From the NCBI GenBank assembly GCA_038236705.1, contig JBBRZN010000021.1, positions 1-30,194 on the forward strand: a stretch of 30,194 bases of DNA. Reading direction: 5' to 3'. Origin of the DNA: AC-32 sp038236705 (GTDB lineage Bacteria > Actinomycetota > Thermoleophilia > Gaiellales > Gaiellaceae). Shown in pieces: positions 21,139 to 29,559 of this stretch. The position numbers and the translations under genes were made by a program. The stretch's first letter is position 1. Every line of letters starts with the position of its first letter. A model generated the notes under the pieces. It was given only the letters and a program-made list of their open reading frames with translations, was not told where the DNA came from and did no database searches.

Positions 21139-23112
21139 TCAGCTTACGGAGGTAACGACGAGCGGCGGCGCAGCGACTTCGAGGGCCGCCGCTCGTCCCA
21201 GCTCGCGTGCAGCGACGCGGTTATCGATGGCGTGTTTGACCATCTCGGTGATCCGCTCCCTGGCGGCTTCACGCCTCGGTATGGGCAGCACTAGCTCGTT
21301 GATGCGCTTGCCGAGGGAATCGATGATGTCCTGCGTGAATGACTTCGCCTTTATCTGACGACGGACGACCGGACTGCTGAGCACCGCGAGGAGGAGCCAA
21401 GGGTTGAGTACTGGATCGTTCTCGCGGACGCGGATCTTGTAGAGGTGGCTTTGGTAGACGATCCGCGTGTCATGGCGAGTCACCATCGCGCACGTTCCGA
21501 TCAAGTAGGTGCCGTCCTTAACCATCAGCAGATCGTTTTCACGGACGTCCTGCTTCTTCTTCAGTCGGTCGAACGTCTTGACATCGACGCGGTGCTTTGG
21601 ATCGACCTTGATCTCCCACGTAGAGATGTCAGACGTTCGGACGAACGGCACGCCGTCGCCGCGAAGATACTCCAGCTTCCCGACCTCGTCGCCAGTCGCG
21701 ACGTCGACTCGGTCAGCGTCAGCGAGCTCGCCGAAGACGAGTAAGTCGTGCGTCTCGCGTAGGGCGTGAAGATCGCGGTCGACCTGCGGGTCGTAGTAGC
21801 GCGGCGACAGGATCCCGTTAGTCAGTTCCTCCTTGTAGAAGCCCAGCCACTCCGCGCCTTCCTCCTCTGGTCGCTCCGCGCAGTGGAAGGCGGACGCAAT
21901 CCGAGGCAGATCGTCGTGCGGAATGCGGTTCCCACGACTGTCGTGTCCACACCAGCGCGCCTCGGCCATGAAGATCGGCCGCGTCTCGGACTTGCCGCGT
22001 CGGAAGACGAGCAGGCACGTCTTCGTGTGCGTACCGCCCTTGCCCGACGTCTTGAACAGCGACTCGGGCATGCCCACGACCGCTTCAACGGACGCGACGT
22101 CGAGAAGGATGTGGCGCACGTAGCCGTAGTTGGCATTCGAGAGAAGGCTCTCAGGCACAACCATGCCGACGCGTCCGCCAGGACGTACGAGCTGGAGACA
22201 GCGTTCGAGGAAGAGCACCTGCGGCGGAACACTCCGCAGCAGCTCCTTCGTAGGGACGTACCCGCGGTTCGAGAGCTTCCAGCGGTACGCACTCGCGAAC
22301 TTCGCACGCAGAGCCTCCGACGCCGCCACGATTCGCGTTCCAAAAGGCGGATTCGTCAGGATCACATCGTAGTCGCCTTCCGGCAGGGTAAGCGGCTTGC
22401 CGTACTGATCGAGCCATGCGAGCGAATCGCCGCAGACGATGTGCGCCGGGGCTGCAGCAGCAACGACGACGTGGCGCTGCGCGAGCGATGCAAGGTATGC
22501 GTCCTTCTCGACGCCGTACAGCCACTTCGCGACGTCGTTGCGATCCGCGCCGTTGCCAATCAAGTGCCTCGCGGCGCTGCTCAAAAACCCGCCCGCGCCG
22601 CTTGCCGGATCGAGCACTGTCTCGCCCGGCTTTGGATCAACGATGCTGACGAGGAGTTCTATCGCATTCTGCGGCGTGAAGAACTGCCCCTCCTGCCCTC
22701 GCATGGCAGATCCGACGAATGTCTCGTAGAGATCCCCTAACGGGTCGCGTGTCGGCGTCGAAAGATCGAGCTGGGCGAGTCGCGAATCAACGAACTCGAT
22801 TGCCTCGTCATCGAGCCGGATTGGTTCGCCAGGATCGAACCCGTGCAGCTCGTCTCTGAGCCGGTCGAACGCGTCGCGGTATGCGAGTGCTAGGTGAGCC
22901 TCGCCGGGGGTGTTTCCGTTGACAAGGAACGCCTTACAGAGCAGGCATTTGACGACCTCATCGAGGAGCGCTTCATCACGGGTCGCACCAACTACGCGTC
23001 CAGCGAGGAAGTTCCTGATGTCGCGGTAGACACGCTTCTGGTCGGACTCGCCATCGAAGATCTCGGCTACCCGCGACGGGGACACAAAGGAAGGGGAGTG
23101 CGAATTCTTCAT
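21139..23112 (-). CDS. N6-adenine DNA methyltransferase fused to a type I-like specificity domain
   Basis: This 657-residue modification enzyme has an N-terminal helical HsdM-like region with LGDLYETFVGSAMRGQEGQFFTP (about 125-147). SAM-binding motif I is VLDPASGAGGF (166-176), and the catalytic NPPF is at 254-257 with target-base flipping context VILTNPPFGTR. From about residue 425 there is one HsdS-type target-recognition domain (GVPFVRTSDISTWEI, NDLLMVKDGTYLIG, then FTQDIIDSLGKRINELVLPIP and a helical tail). One polypeptide thus combines HsdM and half of HsdS, as in type IIG/BcgI-like enzymes, but without a PD-(D/E)XK nuclease domain. The nuclease is probably the HNH protein encoded next. 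An internal, slightly AT-richer codon choice than in chromosomal neighbours fits recent transfer. Confidence 0.93.
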   Translation of the reverse strand: MKNSHSPSFVSPSRVAEIFDGESDQKRVYRDIRNFLAGRVVGATRDEALLDEVVKCLLCKAFLVNGNTPGEAHLALAYRDAFDRLRDELHGFDPGEPIRLDDEAIEFVDSRLAQLDLSTPTRDPLGDLYETFVGSAMRGQEGQFFTPQNAIELLVSIVDPKPGETVLDPASGAGGFLSSAARHLIGNGADRNDVAKWLYGVEKDAYLASLAQRHVVVAAAAPAHIVCGDSLAWLDQYGKPLTLPEGDYDVILTNPPFGTRIVAASEALRAKFASAYRWKLSNRGYVPTKELLRSVPPQVLFLERCLQLVRPGGRVGMVVPESLLSNANYGYVRHILLDVASVEAVVGMPESLFKTSGKGGTHTKTCLLVFRRGKSETRPIFMAEARWCGHDSRGNRIPHDDLPRIASAFHCAERPEEEGAEWLGFYKEELTNGILSPRYYDPQVDRDLHALRETHDLLVFGELADADRVDVATGDEVGKLEYLRGDGVPFVRTSDISTWEIKVDPKHRVDVKTFDRLKKKQDVRENDLLMVKDGTYLIGTCAMVTRHDTRIVYQSHLYKIRVRENDPVLNPWLLLAVLSSPVVRRQIKAKSFTQDIIDSLGKRINELVLPIPRREAARERITEMVKHAIDNRVAARELGRAAALEVAAPPLVVTSVS

Positions 23113-23451
23113 CGGTTAGCGTTTGGCGGTTCCGGCGAACCTAGGGTCGGCATCGGACGGACGGACGGTAGCTCGCCGCGGCCGCGCGTACCGGCTAAGC
23201 GGCTAGATGCGGCTCGTAGAACGGCTACGCCGACCACTTCGCAAGTTTGTTGCCCCAGTAGAACACGCCTTGACGGGCTGCACGAGGAGACCACCTCGAA
23301 GCGTGAGGGGTCGGGCCGAGAAGCGCGAGCCCGAGGGCGTTGCTGCCACTGATGCCAAAGTGCTGCCGCGGCTAGGGTGAGTCGGCGTGAGCGGGCATGA
23401 GGATCAACCGGGTAGCCATGCGCCCTGGTGAGCCTGGATTAGCCCCTGCGG
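23113..23451. other. Right-end gene-free stretch of the element
   Basis: This holds the presumed promoter of the methyltransferase operon on the minus strand (no clear hexamers by eye), the second 22-bp end-repeat at 23350-23371, and the approach to attR. No gene is supported here. An ATG at 23397 opens the frame of the displaced aminotransferase tail. Confidence 0.5.
23350..23371 (+). repeat. 22-bp repeat copy 2 (candidate arm site near attR)
   Basis: It matches 9791-9812 at 21 of 22 positions and lies 80 bp before the attR core. In the excised circle the two copies would flank the core in the same orientation. Confidence 0.6.
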
Positions 23452-23957
23452 CGTACAAGTTCTTCGGCCCGCACCTCGGTCTTGCCTTCGCCCGCTCCGA
23501 GTTGCTCGAGCGCTGGCGACCCTACAAGGTGCGCCCCGCCGCCGACGTGCCGCTCGGCCACCGCTTCGAGACGGGCACGCTGCCGCACGAGCTCCTCGCG
23601 GGGTTCGTCGCGGCCTGCGAGTACGTGGACTCGATCGGGCTGGACGCGATCGCTAGCTACGAGCGGGAGCTGGGCGCTCGCTTCCTGTCGAGCCTGCCCG
23701 AGTCGTGCCGGCTCCACGGGCTGCCGACGATGGAGGGGCGCGTTCCGACCTTCTGCTTCACCGTCGAAGGTCTGACCCCACTCGAGGTGGCGACGCGGCT
23801 CGGCGAGCGGGGCTTCGCTGTCTGGCACGGGAACTACTACGCGGTCGAGGTGATGGAACGGCTCGGGCTCCCGGACGGCGGCGTTCGCGCCGGCATCGTC
23901 CACTACAACACCGACGAGGAGGTCGACGCGCTGCTCGCGGAGCTTCGCGCGCTGTGA
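23397..23957 (+). pseudogene. Displaced native 3' end of the aminotransferase gene
   Basis: From the attR core onward this encodes 167 residues equivalent to the C-terminal part of the class V aminotransferase, starting at the Tyr before the PLP lysine (YKFFGPHLGLAFARSELLERW). It aligns without gaps to the tail now used upstream, with 121 of 167 residues identical by my count. It lacks the N-terminal 219 residues and so cannot be a working enzyme alone. The frame is open from ATG 23397 in element DNA, giving a possible 186-residue product, but no good ribosome-binding site precedes that ATG. Its GC-rich codon choice matches the chromosome. The stop overlaps the next gene by 4 bases (GTGA). 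Confidence 0.88.
23452..23476 (+). repeat. attR core, 25-bp direct repeat
   Basis: Identical to 9259-9283. The reading frame through it continues into the native 3' portion of the aminotransferase gene. Confidence 0.85.
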
Positions 23958-24967
23958 GACTGCTCGTCCTCGGCGGCACGAAGTTCCTCGGCCGCGCCGC
24001 CGCCGAGGCGGCGCTCCAGCGGGGACACGAGGTGACGCTGTTCAACCGCGGGGAGACCAACCCCGAGCTCTTCCCCGAGGCGGAGAAGCTCCGGGGCGAC
24101 CGGGACGGCGACCTCTCGGCGCTCGAGGGCCGCGAGTGGGACGCGGTGCTCGACCCCTCGGGCTACGTGCCGCGCGTGGTCGGCGCCACGGCCGAGCGTC
24201 TCCGCGGCTCGGTCGGGCACTACGTCTTCGTTTCCTCGATCTCGGTCTACGACGAGCTGGGCACGCCGGGGTTCGACGAGAGCGCACGCACCGTCACGCT
24301 CGACGATCCCACCACCGAGGACTACCTCACGAGCGGCGCCGTCAACACGTACGGAGGGCTGAAGGCACTCTGCGAAGAGGTCGTGCGGGAGGCGTTTCCC
24401 GACGCGTCTGCGAACGTGCGTCCCGGCCTGATCGTGGGGCCGCACGACCCGAGCGGACGCTTCACCTACTGGCCGCTCCGGCTGGCGGGCGGTGGCGACG
24501 TGCTCGCACCCGGCGACCCGGCTCGCCAGGTGCAGTTCATCGACGTTCGCGACCTGGCCGAGTGGATCGTCCAGGTGGCGGAGGAGCAGACACCCGGCAC
24601 CTTCAATGCCACAGGGCCCGAGCCGACCGTGACGATGGGCGAGCTGCTCGAGACCTGCAACGCGGTCGGGGGCGCGGAAGCGGAGCTCGTCTGGGTCGAC
24701 GAGACCTTCCTACTGGAGCAGGACGTGGGCGCGTGGATGGAGCTACCGCTCTGGGTGAGCGAAGCCGACACGTGGTTCCTGCAGGCCGACGTCTCACGCG
24801 CGCTCGCAGCGGGACTGCGGTTCCGCCCGGTCGAGGAGACCGTGCGCGACACCCTCGCCTGGGCCCGGCAGGCCGGCGCCGGCCTCGTCACGCCCGGCCA
24901 GGTCGGCTCGGCAGGGCTCGACCCACAGCGCGAAGCGGAACTGCTCGAGGCCTGGTCGCGCCGCTAG
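23954..24967 (+). CDS. NAD-dependent epimerase/dehydratase family protein
   Basis: This 337-residue extended SDR begins with the NAD-binding loop LVLGGTKFLGRAAAEAAL (GGTKFLG at about 7-13). It has HYVFVSSISVYDELG in the catalytic serine region, the YxxxK motif (TYGGLK), and FIDVRDLAEWIV typical of nucleotide-sugar epimerase relatives. The substrate is unknown. GTG 23954 overlaps the stop of the native aminotransferase tail, showing that the two were originally one translationally coupled operon. The element has separated this gene from its former promoter by 14.2 kb, so its present expression is uncertain. It is convergent with the SIS-domain gene. Confidence 0.9.
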   Translation: MRLLVLGGTKFLGRAAAEAALQRGHEVTLFNRGETNPELFPEAEKLRGDRDGDLSALEGREWDAVLDPSGYVPRVVGATAERLRGSVGHYVFVSSISVYDELGTPGFDESARTVTLDDPTTEDYLTSGAVNTYGGLKALCEEVVREAFPDASANVRPGLIVGPHDPSGRFTYWPLRLAGGGDVLAPGDPARQVQFIDVRDLAEWIVQVAEEQTPGTFNATGPEPTVTMGELLETCNAVGGAEAELVWVDETFLLEQDVGAWMELPLWVSEADTWFLQADVSRALAAGLRFRPVEETVRDTLAWARQAGAGLVTPGQVGSAGLDPQREAELLEAWSRR

Positions 24968-24975
24968 AAGCCGCC

Positions 24976-25836
24976 TCACTCGTAGGCGGCGCGGGCTCGA
25001 TCCCAGCGCTCGTCGTCTCGGCGGATCTTGTCGGGATCGACTCCCCGGGCCTCCGCGAGATCGACGGTCAGGAGCTGGAAGCGGACGATGTCCACCACGG
25101 GGTGCACGGTCGGGACGAGCGTCGTCTCGCAGCCGAGCTCCTGCAGCGCACGTACCGCGCCTGCCGCCCGCTCGGCGGCTCGGCCCTTCCCCTCGAGGAC
25201 GAAGGCGCGCACCGATTCGTCCACGGCGGCCAGGTGCCCGTGGAGAAGCTGCTCGGTCTCGTGCGCCTCTGCGGCCACGAACGCTCCCTCGCGCAGCTTC
25301 AGGGCGGCTTCCTGCGCGGTCGGCCAGTCCCACCCCGCGCCCGCGATCAGGAAGCGCTCGTGCGCGCTCACGGGCTCGCGCTGCTCCAGCGCCTCGCCGA
25401 CGGCGCCCGGCAGCACGCTCACGTCCTCGCCGCGCAGCGCTGCCAGCGTCGCGACCGCGCACGTATAGCTCCCGGTGTGACACCAGCTGCGCTCCACCTC
25501 CGGCGTTGCGACGAGGATCTCGTCGGCGAGCTCTCCGAGCGGGCTCTCCGGCTTCGCGGTCACGAGCCAGACCGGCCCGCCGAATGCGCGGGCGGCCTCC
25601 ACGGTGAGCGGCGTGTCGCCCTCGTGGCTGACCGCGACGAGGAGGTCGGCCTCCTGCTCGGGCGTGAGCACGAGCTCCAGCGCCTGCAGAGCCGGGCCTC
25701 CCGTCTGTGCGGCATGGAACGAGGTGCCGCAGCCGGTGTAGAGCACACGCCCTTCCGGCAGGCGCCGGTCGGTCGGCACGCCGCGCAGCCACTCCGGCTG
25801 CGCGAAGATCGCCTTGCGCGTCTCTTCTCCGGCCAT
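24976..25836 (-). CDS. SIS-domain sugar isomerase-like protein (AgaS/GlmS-type)
   Basis: This 286-residue protein has two SIS phosphosugar-binding domains. The first has GCGTSFHAAQTG and SHEGDTPLT; the second has AGAGWDWPTAQEAALKLREG followed by AEAHETEQLLHGHLA, the family's catalytic Glu/His region. Relatives isomerise or deaminate amino sugar phosphates such as glucosamine-6-phosphate. There is no glutaminase domain, so it is not a full GlmS. ATG 25836 is chosen because MAGEETRKAIFAQPEWLR is the family-like N-terminus; ATG 25854 is also possible. The promoter region overlaps that of the divergent thioesterase. Confidence 0.82.
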   Translation of the reverse strand: MAGEETRKAIFAQPEWLRGVPTDRRLPEGRVLYTGCGTSFHAAQTGGPALQALELVLTPEQEADLLVAVSHEGDTPLTVEAARAFGGPVWLVTAKPESPLGELADEILVATPEVERSWCHTGSYTCAVATLAALRGEDVSVLPGAVGEALEQREPVSAHERFLIAGAGWDWPTAQEAALKLREGAFVAAEAHETEQLLHGHLAAVDESVRAFVLEGKGRAAERAAGAVRALQELGCETTLVPTVHPVVDIVRFQLLTVDLAEARGVDPDKIRRDDERWDRARAAYE

Positions 25837-25875
25837 CTGTGGAGCATCCCGCATCGGGAGGGTCGGCCGCGTCGA

Positions 25876-25881
25876 TAGCAT
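25876..25881 (+). promoter_or_regulatory. -10 box (TAGCAT) for leaderless thioesterase
   Basis: TAGCAT lies 7 nt before GTG 25889. It is within 40 bp of the divergent SIS gene start, so the two promoters must overlap. Confidence 0.5.
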
Positions 25882-25888
25882 CGCCCGC

Positions 25889-26281
25889 GTGCCGGCTCCC
25901 GAGTTCATCCACCGCGAGCGCGTCCGCTTCGGCGACCTCGATGCGCTCGGCCACGTCAACAACGCGGTCTTTTTGACCTACATTGAGTCCGCCCGCGTTG
26001 CGTTTTTGTTCGACTCGGGCGCAGCCACGAGCCTCGACGACATGTCCATCATCGTCGCCCGCATAGAGATCGACTTCCGGGCCCCGGTGCGTTTCGGCGG
26101 CGAGGTCGAGATCGCGGTGCGCGCGAGCCGCTTCGGCAGCAAGAGCTTCGACCTCGAGTATGTGCTGCGCGTCGACGGCCAGGTGGTCGCTGAGGCCAAG
26201 AGCGTGTTGGTCGGCTACGACTACGAGAAGCGCGAGTCCGTGGCGATCCCCGACGAGTGGCGGGAGAGATTGGCCGCATGA
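25889..26281 (+). CDS. Acyl-CoA thioesterase, hotdog fold (4HBT/YbgC-like)
   Basis: This 130-residue cytosolic thioesterase hydrolyses acyl-CoA-type thioesters. It has the family motif RVRFGDLDALGHVNNAVFL, followed by YIESAR, with the catalytic Asp/His region around residues 15-22. It ends in a beta-rich segment (FDLEYVLRVDGQVVAEAKSVLVGYD). GTG 25889 is chosen for the TAGCAT box upstream and the family-typical N-terminus; the longer frame upstream overlaps the SIS gene start. The stop overlaps the next start (ATGA), forming an operon with the M16 peptidase. The physiological substrate is unknown. Confidence 0.9.
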   Translation: MPAPEFIHRERVRFGDLDALGHVNNAVFLTYIESARVAFLFDSGAATSLDDMSIIVARIEIDFRAPVRFGGEVEIAVRASRFGSKSFDLEYVLRVDGQVVAEAKSVLVGYDYEKRESVAIPDEWRERLAA

Positions 26282-27552
26282 GCGTGTTCCAGCGACATGA
26301 ACTCTCGAACGGCCTGCGCGTGGTCACGGCCGACATGCCGCAGGTGCAGTCGGTGACCTGCATGATCATGCTCGCCGCCGGCTCCCGCTACGAGACCCCC
26401 GACACGAACGGGATCGCGCACTTCGCCGAGCACATGTTCTTCAAGGGAACCGAGCGCAGGCCGACCGCGCGCGAGATCGGCATGGAGGTCGACTCGCTCG
26501 GCGCCGAGTTCAACGCCTTCACGAGCAAGGAGTACACGGGCTACTACGTCAAGTGCGCGGCGGACTACCGCGACCCGGCGCTGGACGTCCTCGTGGACAT
26601 GATCCGCAACTCCAAGTTCGAGCCCGAGGAGATCGAGCGCGAGAAGGGCGTGATCGTCGAGGAGATGAACATGTACTACGACACGCCGCGCGACTTCATC
26701 GGCGGCGTGTACGACCACCTGCTCTACGGCGACCAGCCGCTCGGGTGGGACATCATCGGCCGCAAGGAGACGGTCCGGGCCGCCACGCGCGAGACCTTCC
26801 TCGACTACGTGGGGCGCTGGTACAAGCCCGTGCGCATGGTGGTCGGCCTCGGCGGCCGGCTCAACGGCGACGCGCTCGGCACCGCAGAGCGTCTGCTCGG
26901 CGACCTCGAGCCCGACGACACGCCGGCGCCCGAGCCGGTTCGCCTGAACGGCGACGACGGCCCACGGGTCACCATCCACCACAAGGACTCCGATCAGGCG
27001 CACCTCTGCCTGGGCGTGCGCAGCTATCCGTTCGTGCACCCGGACCGCTACGCCCTCCAGCTGCTCGCGACGATTCTCGGGACCGGGATGTCCTCGCGCC
27101 TCTTCAGCGAGGTGCGCGAGCGACGCGGGCTCGCGTACTACGTCTTCGCCGCCAACCAGAGCTACACCGATGCGGGCTCGCTCTACTCGCAGGCCGGCGT
27201 GGAGATCGCCCGCTGCGACGAGGCCGTCGAGACGATCGCCCACGAATTCCACCGCATCGCGGGCGAGGCGGTGCCGGCCGACGAGCTCGAGAAGGCGCGC
27301 GCCCTCGCGAAGGGCCGCTTCGTCCTGCGGCTCGAGAACCCACAAGGGATGACGATGTTCGGCCTCAGCCGCGAGGTGCTCGAGGGGCGCGCGGTCGAGC
27401 CGGAGGAGATCCTCGCCGGGCTAGACGCGGTCACTGGCGAGGACGTCCTGCGGGTCGCCCAGGACGTGATCGGCTCGAACGGGATCAACCTCGCGCTGAT
27501 CGGCCCGTTCGAGGACGAGGACCGCTTCGCCGCCCTGCTCGCCAAGGCTTGA
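26278..27552 (+). CDS. M16 family zinc metallopeptidase
   Basis: This 424-residue processing-peptidase-like protein (pitrilysin/MPP-beta type) has the inverted zinc motif H48-F-A-E51-H52 and the third ligand E129 exactly 77 residues later (KGVIVEEMNMYYD). The C-terminal M16 domain carries the R/Y region (SRLFSEVRERRGLAYYVFAANQSYTDAGSLYS). Family members degrade or process peptides in the cytosol or at the envelope. No signal peptide is seen. In many bacteria this gene lies near pnp or dapB; here it follows a thioesterase by an ATGA overlap. Active residues are intact. Confidence 0.95.
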   Translation: MSVFQRHELSNGLRVVTADMPQVQSVTCMIMLAAGSRYETPDTNGIAHFAEHMFFKGTERRPTAREIGMEVDSLGAEFNAFTSKEYTGYYVKCAADYRDPALDVLVDMIRNSKFEPEEIEREKGVIVEEMNMYYDTPRDFIGGVYDHLLYGDQPLGWDIIGRKETVRAATRETFLDYVGRWYKPVRMVVGLGGRLNGDALGTAERLLGDLEPDDTPAPEPVRLNGDDGPRVTIHHKDSDQAHLCLGVRSYPFVHPDRYALQLLATILGTGMSSRLFSEVRERRGLAYYVFAANQSYTDAGSLYSQAGVEIARCDEAVETIAHEFHRIAGEAVPADELEKARALAKGRFVLRLENPQGMTMFGLSREVLEGRAVEPEEILAGLDAVTGEDVLRVAQDVIGSNGINLALIGPFEDEDRFAALLAKA

Positions 27553-27576
27553 CGCGACGCGAGGCCGCGAAATCAG

Positions 27577-29559
27577 CTAGTCCTCCCTGCCCTCCTCGGC
27601 GCTCGCGCGCTCCTGGAGCTCGTCCACAACGGTCGGGTCGGCCAGCGTCGTCGTGTCGCCGAGCGTGCGGTTCTCCGCCACGTCGCGCAGCAGGCGGCGC
27701 ATGATCTTGCCGCTGCGGGTCTTCGGCAGTTCCGGGGTGAAGACGATGTTCGCCGGTTTCGCGATCGGGCCGATCTTCACGGCGACGTGGTTGCGCAGCT
27801 CCTCGAGCTTCTCGACCGAGCCCTCCTCGCTGCCCTTCAGCGTCACGTAGGCGACGATCGCCTGGCCGGTGCGCTCGTCCTTGCGCCCGCAGACCGCGGC
27901 CTCGGCGACTTCGGGGTGGTCGACGAGGGCGCTCTCGACCTCGATCGTCGAGATGCGGTGCCCTGAGACGTTCATCACGTCGTCCACGCGGCCGAGTAGC
28001 CAGAAGTCGCCGTCCTCGTCGATCCGGGCGCCGTCGCCCGCGAAGTAGACGCCGTCGTACTTCGACCAGTACGTCTCGCGGTAGCGTTCGTCGTCCTTGT
28101 AGATCCCGCGCAGCATCGCGGGCCAGGGGCGACGCAGGACGAGGTAGCCGCCGCCGCCGGGGCCGACCTCGTTGCCCTGCTCGTCGAACACCGCGGCGTC
28201 GACGCCTGGGAACGGCTTGGTCGCGGAGCCGGGCTTCAGCGTCGTGATCCCCGGCAGCGGCGTGATCATGATCATCCCGGTCTCGGTCTGCCACCACGTG
28301 TCCACGACGGGCGTGCGGTCGCCGCCGACGTGCTCGCGGTACCAGACCCAGGCCTCGGGGTTGATCGGCTCGCCGACCGAGCCCAGCAGGCGCAGTGACG
28401 AGAGGTCGTGCTTGGCCGCGTATTCGGGGCCCCACTTCATGTGCGTGCGGATGGCCGTGGGCGCCGTGTAGAGGATGTCCACCTTGTAGCGTTCGATGAT
28501 CGCCCACCAGCGGTCCTTGTCCGGGTAGTTCGGCACGCCCTCGTAGATGACGCCGGTGGTGCCGTTGCAGAGGGGCCCGTAGACGATGTAGCTATGGCCG
28601 GTGACCCAGCCGATGTCGGCCGCGCACCAGTACACCGAGTCGGGCTTGACGTCGAAGATGTAGTAGTGGGTAGACGCGGTTCCGACGAGGTAGCCGGCGG
28701 TCGTATGCGCGATCCCCTTCGGCTTCGCCGTCGTGCCGCTCGTGTAGAGGAGGTAGAGCAGGTCCTCCGCGTCCATCGGCTCGCAGGGACACGTCTCGGG
28801 GTCTGACCCCTCGTCGGCCACGAGTTCCTGCCACCAGAGGTCGCGGCCCTCGGTCCAGGCGACGTCCCCGCCGGTGCGCCGGTAGACGATCGAGCGTTTC
28901 ACTCCAGGGGCGTCCGCCAGCGCCGCGTCGGCGTTGGCCTTCAAGAGGACCTTGGTCCCGTTGCGCAGGCCCTCGTCCTGCGTGATCAGGAGCTCGCAGC
29001 CCATGTCGTTCAGGCGGTCCGAGAGCGCGTCCGCCGAGAAGCCGCCGAAGACGACCGTGTGCGGTGCGCCCAGCCGCGCGCAGGCCAGCATCGCGATCGG
29101 CAGCTCCGGCATCATCCCCATGTAGATCCCGACCGGCGTGCCCTTCTGTACGCCGAGCCGCTTGAGCGCGTTCGCCAGGCGGACGACCTCGGCCTGGAGG
29201 TCGGCGAAGGTGATCGTCCGGCGCTCGTCCTCCGGCTCGCCCTCCCAGTGGTACGCCACCCTGTCGCCGTTCCCGGCCTCGACGTGCCGGTCGATGCAGT
29301 TGTACGCGACGTTCAGCTTCCCGCCCACGTACCACTTCGCGTACGGCGCCTCCCAGTCACAGAGCGTGTCGAAGTCCTCGAACCAGGTGACCCGCTCGCG
29401 GCCCTCGGTCTCCCAGAACTCCTCGAAGTCGCGCTCGTAGATCTCCGGCTGCGCATTGGCTTGCGCGGCGAACTCCGGCGGCGGCGGGTAGCGACGCTCC
29501 TCAAGCAGGATCGTCTCGATCGAACCCCCGCCCTCCTGGCCGGCCGGGGAAACGCCCAC
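27577..29559 (-). CDS. acsA: Acetyl-CoA synthetase
   Basis: This 660-residue AMP-forming acetate-CoA ligase has the full-length family layout: the N-terminal ACAS region (YERDFEEFWETEGRERVTWF, KWYVGGKLNVAYNCIDRH), the P-loop YTSGTTAKPKG, WWQTETGMIM as the acetate/AMP pocket motif, GDGARIDEDGDFWLLGRVDDVMNVSGHRI at the hinge, and the acetylation-site lysine in TRSGKIMRR near the C-terminus. It converts acetate to acetyl-CoA for central metabolism and is commonly switched off by acetylation of that lysine. The GTG start (29559) overlaps the stop of the upstream peptidase gene (TAGTG), so it is translationally coupled to it. Confidence 0.96.
   Translation of the reverse strand: MGVSPAGQEGGGSIETILLEERRYPPPPEFAAQANAQPEIYERDFEEFWETEGRERVTWFEDFDTLCDWEAPYAKWYVGGKLNVAYNCIDRHVEAGNGDRVAYHWEGEPEDERRTITFADLQAEVVRLANALKRLGVQKGTPVGIYMGMMPELPIAMLACARLGAPHTVVFGGFSADALSDRLNDMGCELLITQDEGLRNGTKVLLKANADAALADAPGVKRSIVYRRTGGDVAWTEGRDLWWQELVADEGSDPETCPCEPMDAEDLLYLLYTSGTTAKPKGIAHTTAGYLVGTASTHYYIFDVKPDSVYWCAADIGWVTGHSYIVYGPLCNGTTGVIYEGVPNYPDKDRWWAIIERYKVDILYTAPTAIRTHMKWGPEYAAKHDLSSLRLLGSVGEPINPEAWVWYREHVGGDRTPVVDTWWQTETGMIMITPLPGITTLKPGSATKPFPGVDAAVFDEQGNEVGPGGGGYLVLRRPWPAMLRGIYKDDERYRETYWSKYDGVYFAGDGARIDEDGDFWLLGRVDDVMNVSGHRISTIEVESALVDHPEVAEAAVCGRKDERTGQAIVAYVTLKGSEEGSVEKLEELRNHVAVKIGPIAKPANIVFTPELPKTRSGKIMRRLLRDVAENRTLGDTTTLADPTVVDELQERASAEEGRED

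Larger units (their letters stand above)
9259..23476 (+). mobile_element. 14.2-kb integrative element with tyrosine integrase, replication genes and R-M cargo
   Basis: The boundaries are the two 25-bp core copies; the distance between equivalent core bases is 14,193 bp. Next to attL are the element-borne 3' tail of the target gene, an excisionase-like HTH gene and a tyrosine recombinase. Next to attR are a methyltransferase and an HNH nuclease. The middle carries a replication-like operon (TOPRIM primase, SSB-like protein) and many small genes of unknown function. I see no capsid, portal, terminase, relaxase, coupling ATPase or type IV secretion gene. A phage satellite, a plasmid-like integrative element or a reduced prophage are all possible. 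Target-gene restoration by a carried 3' end recalls the E. coli e14/icd arrangement, but here the carried tail is far longer. Confidence 0.88.

Noticed and set aside
9259..23476. Complete prophage
   Set aside because: No capsid, portal, terminase, tail or lysis genes are recognisable, and the 14.2-kb size is too small for a tailed phage.
24136..25878. A 580-codon plus-strand frame across the epimerase and SIS genes
   Set aside because: Arg/Gly/Ala-rich with no motif. It overlaps two well-supported genes in other frames.
28797..28810. GGGGTCTGACCCC palindrome inside acsA (a similar one lies near 23769)
   Set aside because: Both lie within conserved coding sequence and can be explained by codon choice. 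Two copies are not enough to claim a repeat family.
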